A DNA stretch of 5,506 nucleotides from Clostridia bacterium (GCA_017935825.1 JAGBGW010000132.1:1-5506); one strand, 5' to 3'. Numbered from the stretch's first letter, positions 1 through 5,105 are shown. Notes: a model not told the origin generated them from the letters alone. A program made the numbers and translations.

Positions 1-2
1 AC

Positions 3-24
3 ATCAAGGGTTGCGACCCTTGAT
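3..24 (+). other. Perfect 9-bp hairpin at the window's left edge
   Basis: ATCAAGGGT (3-11) and ACCCTTGAT (16-24) pair perfectly around a TGCG loop. No T-run follows, since the next bases are AATCCCGAG, so it does not look like an intrinsic terminator for + strand transcription. It may be an mRNA-stabilising or processing hairpin between an unseen upstream gene and the yqzL-recO unit, or the 3' part of a larger structure cut by the window edge. The pairing is directly visible; any role is inference. Confidence 0.6.
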
Positions 25-43
25 AATCCCGAGGGGGACGACG

Positions 44-112
44 GTGGAGAATCACTCACAAAAAATGACAGCATTACATTGGTCACTCTGGGGAGAATAC
101 TCCTTAGAGTGA
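44..112 (+). CDS. Possible 22-residue leader peptide ORF
   Basis: A GTG codon at 44 follows the purine-rich GAGGGGG (31-37) at a spacing of 6 nt, which is a good ribosome binding site. The frame encodes MENHSQKMTALHWSLWGEYS then LE and stops with TGA at 110-112. An internal ATG lies at 65. The peptide is soluble-looking, with two Trp and one Tyr near its end, and I recognise no family. Its last ten codons are the 13-bp hairpin at 83-112, so translation would melt that structure. This leader-peptide geometry is why I list it. It could equally be a chance short frame; the RBS and its placement 19 nt before yqzL are the only support. Confidence 0.3.
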   Translation: MENHSQKMTALHWSLWGEYSLE

Positions 113-131
113 AACGGGGAGTGATGCTTCA
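45..131 (+). promoter_or_regulatory. Structured leader RNA with competing pairings before yqzL-recO
   Basis: Three pairings are visible. First, a 13-bp hairpin pairs 83-95 with 100-112 around an AATA loop, with two G-T wobbles. Second, AGCATTAC (70-77) pairs with GTGATGCT (121-128), with one wobble. Third, TGGAGAATCACTC (45-57) pairs with 119-131, matching at 11 of 13 positions. The second and third use the same 3' arm and exclude each other. TCACTC (52-57) could also pair with GAGTGA (107-112) and break the hairpin. The 3' arm covers the end of the GGGGAG (116-121) that would serve as RBS for the TTG start at 132, so the fold could hide or expose it. Regulation is inferred; a small MITE-like repeat with terminal inverted repeats is the alternative. 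Confidence 0.4.
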
Positions 132-278
132 TTGTATGATGCACAAAACATCTGGTGGAATGTATTCCGCCAAACGGGCAGCATTCAGGCGTATCTGAAT
201 GATAAAAAGCTGAAGGAGGAGCGCCGTGGAACAAATCAAAATAACGGGCATTGTGACCCACACGGCGGACTTCCGTGA
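132..278 (+). CDS. yqzL: YqzL-family small protein
   Basis: This 48-residue product contains NIWWNVFRQTGSIQAYL (residues 6-22). I recognise this as the YqzL-family core, a W-x-x-F-x-x-TG-x-I-x-x-YL pattern near the N-terminus of proteins of about 45-50 residues. YqzL has no established biochemical role. In Bacillus and clostridia it sits directly before recO, often after era, as here. The frame opens after a TAG at 105-107, and the only usual start in it before the motif is TTG at 132, served by GGGGAG (116-121) at a 10-nt spacing. The gene overlaps recO by 53 nt, and its charged codons (KKLKEERR) also contain recO's ribosome binding site, so the two are probably translationally coupled. The tail past the recO start (roughly residues 32-48, low complexity, Gly/Asn-rich) looks unconstrained. 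Family assignment is from memory of the motif and the synteny. Confidence 0.8.
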   Translation: MYDAQNIWWNVFRQTGSIQAYLNDKKLKEERRGTNQNNGHCDPHGGLP

Positions 279-957
279 CTTTGACAGGATGATCACCATC
301 CTGACACCTGACGAAGGCGCTATCGGTCTTTGCTTGAAGGGCTGCCGAAAGCCCAATGCCAAACTGCGTGCGGCAGGACAGATGTTCTGCTTTGCGGATT
401 TTGAACTGATCAAACGCCCCACGGGGTATATCATGACAGGCTGCAGCGTGCGGGATTCTTTTTTTGAACTTGCTATGGACCTTGAACGCATGCAGGCGGC
501 AGGCAGGCTTTGCAGTTTGACCAACCTTTTGTTTGAGGCGCAGGAAGATGCGCAGCGGGAGCTTTTTGCATTGCTGCTTTCCGCCATAACCACGCTTGCC
601 CATGCAAAGCGTGTGAATCCTTCCGAGGTGATGCTGCTTTGTGCCATCCGCATGCTGGATATCTGCGGTTACCAGCCCCAGCTTGATTCCTGCGTTGCCT
701 GCGGCGCACCCGTGGGCGCAGGGGAAAGAGCCTTCAGTGCGGAGCTTGGCGGCGTGCTGTGCGACACCTGCGCAGGGCAGGATGCCAATCATATCCGCAT
801 GTCGGCAGGTGCTATTTCCTCCATCCGCATGGCGATGGAACTGCCTAATACTAAAATGGCGACCTTCCACTTCGGTACGGAGATACGAAAGCAATTGCAG
901 CAGGCGATCTCCGCATTCTTCTCCGAACGGCTGGAACAAAAAATCAGATTGGATTAA
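226..957 (+). CDS. recO: DNA repair protein RecO
   Basis: RecO binds single-stranded DNA and works with RecR, and RecF where present, to load RecA on SSB-coated gaps in the cytoplasm; it also anneals complementary strands. The 243 residues fit the usual 240-255. Residues 1-80 form the N-terminal OB-fold region, with the characteristic opening in which a short strand leads to DFRDFDRMITILTPDEG. The rest is the helical C-terminal domain with a four-cysteine zinc site, CVAC (156-159) and CDTC (179-182), complete here. The GTG start at 226 is chosen because AAGGAGGA (213-220) lies 5 nt upstream and residue 2 onward matches the family start. It overlaps the small YqzL-family gene and is followed 3 nt after its stop by a terminator, so it is the last gene of its transcript. 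Nothing suggests disruption. Confidence 0.95.
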   Translation: MEQIKITGIVTHTADFRDFDRMITILTPDEGAIGLCLKGCRKPNAKLRAAGQMFCFADFELIKRPTGYIMTGCSVRDSFFELAMDLERMQAAGRLCSLTNLLFEAQEDAQRELFALLLSAITTLAHAKRVNPSEVMLLCAIRMLDICGYQPQLDSCVACGAPVGAGERAFSAELGGVLCDTCAGQDANHIRMSAGAISSIRMAMELPNTKMATFHFGTEIRKQLQQAISAFFSERLEQKIRLD

Positions 958-960
958 AAG

Positions 961-992
961 AAAAAGCAGAAGCAAACCGCTTCTGCTTTTTT
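961..992 (+). terminator. recO: Intrinsic terminator after recO
   Basis: GCAGAAGC (966-973) and GCTTCTGC (979-986) form a perfect 8-bp stem with an AAACC loop. The stem is flanked by five A upstream and six T (987-992) downstream. It ends the recO transcript and separates it from the operon that starts near 1070. Confidence 0.93.
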
Positions 993-1034
993 GATATGGC
1001 AAAGACGAAGACAGCAAAAACTGCAAATACCGTA

Positions 1035-1063
1035 TTGACAAGCAACTGTACTAATGCAATAAT
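1035..1063 (+). promoter_or_regulatory. Sigma-A type promoter of the GntR/ABC operon
   Basis: A perfect -35, TTGACA (1035-1040), is followed after 17 bp by AATAAT (1058-1063), a 5/6 match to TATAAT. Transcription would start near 1070, giving a leader of about 53 nt before the regulator's ATG. The spacer and -10 are overlaid by the first of two operator copies, so repression by direct blocking of RNA polymerase is likely. Confidence 0.8.
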
Positions 1064-1098
1064 ACAGTTACAAACTGTATTACACCCTTCATACAGTT
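1044..1098 (+). promoter_or_regulatory. Tandem palindromic operator, probably for the GntR regulator
   Basis: Four identical half-sites are visible: AACTGTA (1044-1050), TACAGTT (1063-1069), AACTGTA (1073-1079) and TACAGTT (1092-1098). They make two copies of AACTGTA-N12-TACAGTT, with starts 29 bp apart and 3 bp between the copies. The middle pair also forms a longer perfect palindrome, AATACAGTT-ACA-AACTGTATT (1061-1081). The 12-bp spacers of the two copies differ, so only the half-sites are conserved. GntR proteins bind palindromes as dimers and commonly control their own gene; the next gene is one. Copy 1 covers the promoter spacer and -10, and copy 2 the first transcribed bases. That this regulator is the binder is inference. 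Confidence 0.8.
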
Positions 1099-1122
1099 TG
1101 CTTGGAAGGGAACGAAAATACA

Positions 1123-1494
1123 ATGATCGGATTTGAAGATTTTATCATGGCGGATGGCATGCCCATCTACCTGCAAATACTGCTGTATATCAAGCGCGGC
1201 GCGGCGGCAGGGGCGATCGTCGATGGGGACGAACTGCCCTCGCGGCGCATGCTTTCGGCGCTTTTGGGTGTCAACCCCAACACTGTACAGAAGGCGTATA
1301 AAATGCTGGAGGATGAGGGTTTGATCGCCTCCCACGCAGGTGCAAAAAGCCTGATGGTGCTGGATGAAACAACCATCGCCCGCTTAAAAAAGGAACTTCT
1401 GGCAGATGAAGTACGCGCCATGGCACGCTCCTTCCGCCAGATGGGGCTTTCCAAAGAAGAGGCCGTGGCGCTTCTTGATGCGTATTGGGAATGA
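1123..1494 (+). CDS. YtrA-type GntR transcriptional regulator
   Basis: This 123-residue repressor belongs to the short GntR branch (YtrA type), which has a winged-helix DNA-binding domain and only a small C-terminal helical dimerisation tail. Visible family features are MPIYLQILLYIKRG (residues 14-27), the GDELPSRRMLSALLGVNPNT stretch starting near residue 35, and VQKAYKMLEDEGLI, which is the recognition helix and wing entry. A helical tail near residues 85-123 ends in LSKEEAVALLDAYWE. ATG 1123 is preferred over an in-frame TTG at 1102 because GGAAGGG (1104-1110) precedes it and family members start shortly before the PIYxQI motif. It is first in the operon, and its stop at 1492-1494 lies inside the next gene's ribosome binding site, so translation is coupled. 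YtrA relatives usually control adjacent ABC transporters and are often released by envelope-active compounds; the ligand here is unknown. Confidence 0.92.
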   Translation: MIGFEDFIMADGMPIYLQILLYIKRGAAAGAIVDGDELPSRRMLSALLGVNPNTVQKAYKMLEDEGLIASHAGAKSLMVLDETTIARLKKELLADEVRAMARSFRQMGLSKEEAVALLDAYWE

Positions 1495-1499
1495 GGTGA
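1493..1499 (+). promoter_or_regulatory. RBS that fixes the TTG start at 1506
   Basis: GAGGTGA overlaps the TGA stop of the regulator and lies 6 nt before TTG 1506. It supports that TTG over the next ATG at 1530, which has no comparable site. Confidence 0.75.
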
Positions 1500-1505
1500 A
1501 TCGTT

Positions 1506-2267
1506 TTGCGCAAATATCTTTCTTATTTCATGCTGCTTGCAAGATGTTCCATCTATCGTCTGCTTGCCGTACTTTTATCCATGGCGGCGGTGGAATTCGG
1601 CATGTTTTACTATGCGCTGCAAATGACCCTGGCGCAGATCGGCATGGATTCTCAGCAGCCGCTGGGTTTTGAAGGTGTATTGAAAAGCAGCTACGCTGTG
1701 TTTGTCTTCGCTGCCGCATTCTGCTTGTTTGTGCTGTTTTTAGCCGACATCTTTGCTTCGAAAAAGAGCCGAAACGATTACACTTTGGGTCGCCTGCAAT
1801 TGTCCAAACCCTGCATCATTGCCATGCAGACATTGTACAATTTCCTCTGTTTCGGTATGCTCATGGCGGCGCAGGCATTGCTTCTGTACGGCATGTTTTG
1901 CCTCTATACGACGATGGCTCCTGCAGGGCTTGTAAGCGGCCAGACGTTCTTCCTTTCCTGCTTCCGCAGTAATTTTGTTGCTGCCGTCATTCCTTTGAGC
2001 AATCCCCTTCGCATTACGCGGAACATCGTGCTGATGGTTTCGTACGCTTTCGTGCTGGCGGTACTTTGTCACTTTGACCCACAGCAGAAGAAAAAGTACA
2101 ACCTGCTTTCTTTCTTCCTGACCATGACCATGCTTTGGTTTGTCCGCGATTATGACGGCTACCTTTATGATATTACGCTGCTGCTGACGGCGATTTTTGT
2201 GGGCATCGGCGGCACGCTTTGGAAACTTTTCATGGGGGAGGATGACGATGAACAACAAACGCTTTGA
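1506..2267 (+). CDS. ABC transporter membrane subunit, six-helix (ABC-2-like)
   Basis: This 253-residue, very hydrophobic protein has about six predicted membrane segments, near residues 17-40, 60-84, 104-136, 173-190, 199-214 and 220-243. The tail is acidic (EDDDEQQTL). Between segments 2 and 3 lies a basic loop containing NDYTLGRLQLSK (90-101), placed like the coupling loop by which ABC-2 type permeases contact their ATPase. I cannot assign a named family. Membrane subunit status comes from the helices and from the ATPase two genes downstream. Translation starts at TTG 1506 with Arg-Lys-Tyr at residues 2-4, positive charges that suit an N-in topology. The 3' end overlaps the next gene by 20 bp. 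It probably pairs with the shorter membrane protein that follows. Substrate is unknown. Confidence 0.75.
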   Translation: MRKYLSYFMLLARCSIYRLLAVLLSMAAVEFGMFYYALQMTLAQIGMDSQQPLGFEGVLKSSYAVFVFAAAFCLFVLFLADIFASKKSRNDYTLGRLQLSKPCIIAMQTLYNFLCFGMLMAAQALLLYGMFCLYTTMAPAGLVSGQTFFLSCFRSNFVAAVIPLSNPLRITRNIVLMVSYAFVLAVLCHFDPQQKKKYNLLSFFLTMTMLWFVRDYDGYLYDITLLLTAIFVGIGGTLWKLFMGEDDDEQQTL

Positions 2268-2757
2268 TCTTACCCGTCATGCACCCCTTGGCATGAACGT
2301 CAACTCCCAGTTTACGACGTATATCACGCTGTTTGTATTAGCGACACTGTACAGTTTTTTCTACTTCAACCGCTTTTCCAATCATTTGGAATGGCTGTAT
2401 GAATGGTCAAGATCCGCAAAAGTGCTGATCGAAGGCGCGGTCATGCCGGATTTTGTGGAATTGCTGGAGGATGCCCTCACCTGGTTTTGGGCTGCGGCAG
2501 GTGTGTGTCTGCTGCAGATCCCCTTCAACTACCGCCACCATTATCGCGAAACAAAAAGCATCTATTTGATGAAACGACTTCCAAAGAAGTTTGAACTGCA
2601 CAGACGGTGCCTGACACTGCCCATCCTGGGTGCCGGTATCATGGTGCTGTTCTCCTTCGTTCTTCTTCTTTTATACTTTTGGTATTACATGGCGAAGGTT
2701 CCTTCGCAATGCATGCAGCCCGATCAATGGGCAAAGATTTGGAGTGTGTTACGATGA
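2248..2757 (+). CDS. Short ABC-associated membrane protein, three helices
   Basis: This 169-residue protein has about three membrane segments, near residues 24-41, 76-93 and 124-147. Between the second and third is a strongly basic loop, with ETKSIYLMKRLPKKFELHRR at 101-120. The loop resembles the coupling loop of ABC-2 type permeases and echoes the loop in the preceding membrane protein (both Y-x-[LM]-x-R-L). ATG 2248 is chosen because GGGGGAGG (2234-2241) is 6 nt away; the in-frame ATG at 2242 would sit against the RBS. The gene starts inside the preceding one and ends with an ATGA overlap with the ATPase gene, so all three are coupled. It may be a half-sized partner completing a heterodimeric channel, or an accessory subunit. 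The family is not recognised by name. Confidence 0.72.
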   Translation: MNNKRFDLTRHAPLGMNVNSQFTTYITLFVLATLYSFFYFNRFSNHLEWLYEWSRSAKVLIEGAVMPDFVELLEDALTWFWAAAGVCLLQIPFNYRHHYRETKSIYLMKRLPKKFELHRRCLTLPILGAGIMVLFSFVLLLLYFWYYMAKVPSQCMQPDQWAKIWSVLR

Positions 2758-3485
2758 TCGAAGTGAAAAATGTAAGCAAATCCTACGGCAAAAAGGTCGC
2801 GTTGGACGATGTTTCCTTCACCCTGCCCCGCGGACAGATCGTGGGCATTTTCGGCGAAAACGGCGCAGGCAAGACGACCCTTATGAAAAGCATTTTGGGG
2901 CTTCAGCCCTACAAAGGCACCATCTTGCTGGACGGTGAACCCATCGACCGCCACAACATTGCAAAGCTTTCCTTTGCAACCAGTGAGCATTCCTTCTTTG
3001 CCAATTTGACCGCGCGGGATCATGAGGGCTTCTATGCGGAGCATTTTGCAAACTTCTCCCACCAGCGATTCAATGCACTGATGGATTTCTTTGAATTGCC
3101 CTACTCCAAGCCCATCCGCTCGTTTTCCATGGGTCAGAAAAATCAGTTTGAGGTCATCATGGCGCTGAGCCAGGGCGCAGATTACATCCTCATGGACGAA
3201 CCCTTTGCAGGCAACGACGTCTTCAATCGCGAGGATTTCTACAAGGTTCTCCTTGGCATCCTGCGTGAAGATGAGACGGTGCTGCTTTCCACCCATCTGA
3301 TTGAGGAAGTGTCGGGCTTTATCGGCCGCGCGATCCTGATCCGCGGCGGCAAAATCGCGGGGGATATCACCACCGACGAACTGGATGAACAGGGCTTGAA
3401 CCTGATGGACTACATCAAACAGACCTACGACTATCGTGGCGACCGCGTCAGCCGTGCGTTGGATTCTCTTTCCGGGGAGGGTTAA
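2754..3485 (+). CDS. ABC transporter ATP-binding protein (YtrB/CcmA-like)
   Basis: This 243-residue cytoplasmic ATPase would power the membrane pair upstream. Walker A is GENGAGKTT (34-42), the signature is FSMGQ (124-128, for LSGGQ), Walker B is YILMDE (144-149) with Glu149 as catalytic base, the D-loop is AGND (152-155), and the switch histidine is His181 in LLSTHLIEE. The Q-loop region, near residues 74-82 (FATSEHSFF), has no glutamine where one is expected; Ser77/Glu78 occupy the spot. ATG 2754 is used because it overlaps the previous stop (ATGA), has GGAGTG (2741-2746) 7 nt upstream, and gives the standard MIEVKNVSKSYG opening. A longer in-frame opening from 2607 would only be read-through of the previous gene. 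The C-terminal tail after residue 205 is short. It is most like ATPases encoded with YtrA regulators; transport direction, probably export, is inferred. Confidence 0.93.
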   Translation: MIEVKNVSKSYGKKVALDDVSFTLPRGQIVGIFGENGAGKTTLMKSILGLQPYKGTILLDGEPIDRHNIAKLSFATSEHSFFANLTARDHEGFYAEHFANFSHQRFNALMDFFELPYSKPIRSFSMGQKNQFEVIMALSQGADYILMDEPFAGNDVFNREDFYKVLLGILREDETVLLSTHLIEEVSGFIGRAILIRGGKIAGDITTDELDEQGLNLMDYIKQTYDYRGDRVSRALDSLSGEG

Positions 3486-3488
3486 GGT

Positions 3489-4904
3489 ATGAAAAAAGCC
3501 TTGGCGCTGTGCCTTGCACTTACCCTGGTGTTGGGCATCGGCACGGCATGTCTTGTCAAAGAACAATACGATCGGCGGGACGATGTGACGTTTGAAGAAA
3601 ACGTTCGTCTGGGCGACCCTTCCATGATGGAAGGGGTACAGGTGGATGTCAATGTCACATGGGACAACCGCATCTTTTGGCGTACCCGCTACAGTGCGGG
3701 TGTTGATCCCACCGTCAAAACAGAATATGAATTTGCAGACCATAAGACTTATTCCGAACGGGAGTTTATCCCTTCGGGGGTGCAGATGGAAAGCTATATC
3801 GAGCCGCACGTGCATGCTGTAGATCTTGCTGATCCTCAAGCAGAATTGAGCGATATCGGCCTTGCATATTGGGAATTGGCAGAACGTACCCCTGCAGGCG
3901 GCTACAGTGAAGATTCTATCCTGCTGTCCGATTATTACGACTACTATCCTCTGTCCATCGGTATTGAGATCGATCACTATTCCACCATCTGGATCAATAC
4001 GGAGGATAGGGAATACTTTACCGATCAGCAGTGGGAAATTTATCAGTTGTTCCATGATTATTTCAAGGTCCCCATTCTGGAAGGACAAATGTATGACATT
4101 CATCTTTCCAAGAATGAGTACGGAAATGTGGACACCATGGGCGGCGGCAGCGGCGATTCTGACGAATACCATATGTTCTCCCATGGTGTGGTGACGGAGG
4201 ATGCCTGCATTTTCACCATCAATACCGATACCAATCAGGATCGGGTTGTGGACACTTCCCAATTGCCTGAAGGGTATGGTCTGTACCGTATGCCCTATAC
4301 GTATGACGGAGAGAATATGGAGTCTTTCCATGCAGAGAAGATCGAAATGGTCTATCCGCTGCAGGAGGGTATTTTCATCCAGCAGATCAGCCTGATCGAT
4401 GGCGGCAGAAAAGTGGAGCTGATCACCTGCGAAGAAGATGGAACAAAGATCGTCTGCTATCTTTTCGATGCGGAATCGATGGAACTTCTGCAGAGATTCT
4501 CCTTCGACAAAGCCTATCTTTATTACGTCTATCACGACGATGCCAACGGGCTGACACTGCTTCTTTTTGACGACACGCTGGTGCTGCTTCAAAAGAACAT
4601 CGATGGGCTTTATGACATTGTGCTGGATGTACCAAGCGGCGGTGACGGTCTGTTCTATGAGATCTTCAGCAACAACCTGTCCTTCACCTTCGATGGGGAA
4701 AGGCTTTTGATCTGCACGGTGCTGCAGAAGGAAACTTACTATATGAATTACGAAAGCGCAGGATTCGTTCTCGCCGCATACAACAAAGACGGCATGTACT
4801 ATCTTGCCGAATATGACAGCAGCCTTTCCACAGGGCATAACGGAACGATGTACAATTACGATTGCCATGTTCTGGACGGAAACGGATTTGACGTGTCCTG
4901 GTAG
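3489..4904 (+). CDS. Exported or membrane-anchored protein of unknown function
   Basis: This 471-residue protein opens with a signal-type segment: MKK, then a hydrophobic stretch to about residue 20, then Cys21 in IGTAC. The lipobox is poor (Gly at -3), so either a lipoprotein or an uncleaved N-terminal anchor is possible. The rest is acidic and rich in Tyr and Asp, with no further membrane segments, so it should lie outside the membrane. Residues 50-215 form one region rich in aromatic residues. A Gly/Ser/Asp linker (GGGSGDSDE, 218-226) precedes a second region, about 230-471, of repeated short beta-like strands (for example VELITCEEDGTKIVCYLFD) that suggest a propeller-like fold. DTNQDRVVD (247-255) resembles an EF-hand-type calcium loop without its usual Gly. 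GGGGAGG (3474-3480) lies 8 nt before ATG 3489, and the ATPase stop is 3 nt upstream. It is the last gene of the operon. A sensor, substrate binder or assembly partner for the transporter is a guess. Confidence 0.78.
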   Translation: MKKALALCLALTLVLGIGTACLVKEQYDRRDDVTFEENVRLGDPSMMEGVQVDVNVTWDNRIFWRTRYSAGVDPTVKTEYEFADHKTYSEREFIPSGVQMESYIEPHVHAVDLADPQAELSDIGLAYWELAERTPAGGYSEDSILLSDYYDYYPLSIGIEIDHYSTIWINTEDREYFTDQQWEIYQLFHDYFKVPILEGQMYDIHLSKNEYGNVDTMGGGSGDSDEYHMFSHGVVTEDACIFTINTDTNQDRVVDTSQLPEGYGLYRMPYTYDGENMESFHAEKIEMVYPLQEGIFIQQISLIDGGRKVELITCEEDGTKIVCYLFDAESMELLQRFSFDKAYLYYVYHDDANGLTLLLFDDTLVLLQKNIDGLYDIVLDVPSGGDGLFYEIFSNNLSFTFDGERLLICTVLQKETYYMNYESAGFVLAAYNKDGMYYLAEYDSSLSTGHNGTMYNYDCHVLDGNGFDVSW

Positions 4905-4906
4905 AT

Positions 4907-4940
4907 AAAAAGACGGATGTAAATACACATCCGTTTTTTT
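4907..4940 (+). terminator. Intrinsic terminator of the GntR/ABC operon
   Basis: ACGGATGT (4913-4920) and ACATCCGT (4927-4934) form a perfect 8-bp stem around AAATAC. Five A (4907-4911) lie upstream and a run of seven T ends at 4940. It starts just after the stop of the exported-protein gene and closes the five-gene operon. Confidence 0.93.
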
Positions 4941-4946
4941 GCTTGA

Positions 4947-4959
4947 AACGTTCGAAAAT
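4947..4959 (+). promoter_or_regulatory. Weak PurR-box-like sequence, inverted
   Basis: AACGTTCGAAAAT matches the reverse of the Gram-positive PurBox (AWWWCCGAACWWT) at 11 of 13 positions and holds the GTTCG core. It lies 50 bp before a better match at 5010-5022. That is wider than the roughly 16-17 bp typical of Bacillus PurBox pairs, so it may be chance. Confidence 0.25.
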
Positions 4960-5009
4960 AATTGGAAAAACACATACCAAGCAGGCATAAGAAGAATCAA
5001 ATTTGACAA

Positions 5010-5022
5010 AAATACGAACATT
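5010..5022 (+). promoter_or_regulatory. PurR-box-like sequence upstream of the adenine deaminase promoter
   Basis: AAATACGAACATT matches AWWWCCGAACWWT at 12 of 13 positions; the one miss is A for the first C of the core. It is centred about 65 bp before the likely transcription start of the adenine deaminase gene, a distance similar to activating PurBoxes in Lactococcus. PurR would link adenine salvage to PRPP levels. Assignment rests on consensus matching in an AT-rich stretch plus the gene's function. Confidence 0.45.
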
Positions 5023-5047
5023 TTGCAAAAGAATTACAAAAAAATAC

Positions 5048-5075
5048 TTGAATTTAATTCTCTTGCAGGTATACT
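5048..5075 (+). promoter_or_regulatory. ade: Sigma-A type promoter of the adenine deaminase gene
   Basis: TTGAAT (5048-5053) and TATACT (5070-5075) are separated by 16 bp and each match consensus at four to five of six bases. The start would be near 5083, giving a leader of about 60 nt. It is the best promoter in this gap. A perfect TTGACA at 5003-5008 has no acceptable -10 at normal distance. Confidence 0.6.
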
Positions 5076-5083
5076 GTATACAG
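5074..5083 (+). promoter_or_regulatory. 10-bp perfect palindrome at the -10 region
   Basis: CTGTATACAG reads the same on both strands. The wider GTATA-CTG-TATAC (5069-5081) is also an inverted repeat. It overlaps the -10 and start point, where a repressor site would act. Its core ACTGTA/TACAG is shared with the GntR operator half-sites, but the halves abut here and are 12 bp apart there. Confidence 0.4.
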
Positions 5084-5091
5084 ACACAAGT

Positions 5092-5105
5092 GGCGAAAAA
5101 TCGCC
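5092..5105 (+). other. Small hairpin in the adenine deaminase leader
   Basis: GGCGA (5092-5096) and TCGCC (5101-5105) pair around an AAAA loop, a 5-bp GC-rich stem near the 5' end of the inferred mRNA. It has only CTTTG after it and so is not a terminator. A stabilising 5' hairpin is plausible. I see no purine riboswitch core. Confidence 0.45.

Noticed and set aside
1..195. Open + strand frame from the window edge to the TGA at 196-198
   Set aside because: Its translation shows no Era or other recognisable C-terminus. It crosses the hairpins and overlaps the YqzL frame, which has a clear family motif.
52..1041. 329-codon open frame on the minus strand
   Set aside because: It is antisense to recO, yqzL and the recO terminator, and its His/Cys-rich composition is typical of a shadow frame.
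1740..2258. 172-codon minus-strand frame
   Set aside because: It is antisense to the six-helix membrane gene. The product is highly charged with no domain, as expected for the complement of hydrophobic codons.
2607..2753. Upstream extension of the ATPase frame
   Set aside because: The standard ABC opening MIEVKNVSKSYG begins at ATG 2754 with its own RBS and an ATGA overlap. The extension only reads the end of the previous gene out of frame.
5003..5008. Perfect TTGACA as -35 for adenine deaminase
   Set aside because: No acceptable -10 at 16-18 bp (CAAAAG at 17). The pair TTGAAT/TATACT downstream fits better.
2724..5021. 765-codon open frame on the minus strand
   Set aside because: It lies fully antisense to the ATPase and exported-protein genes, which have intact motifs, good RBSs and coupled junctions. 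It crosses the operon terminator, and its product has no recognisable domain. It is open because of the codon bias of the real genes.
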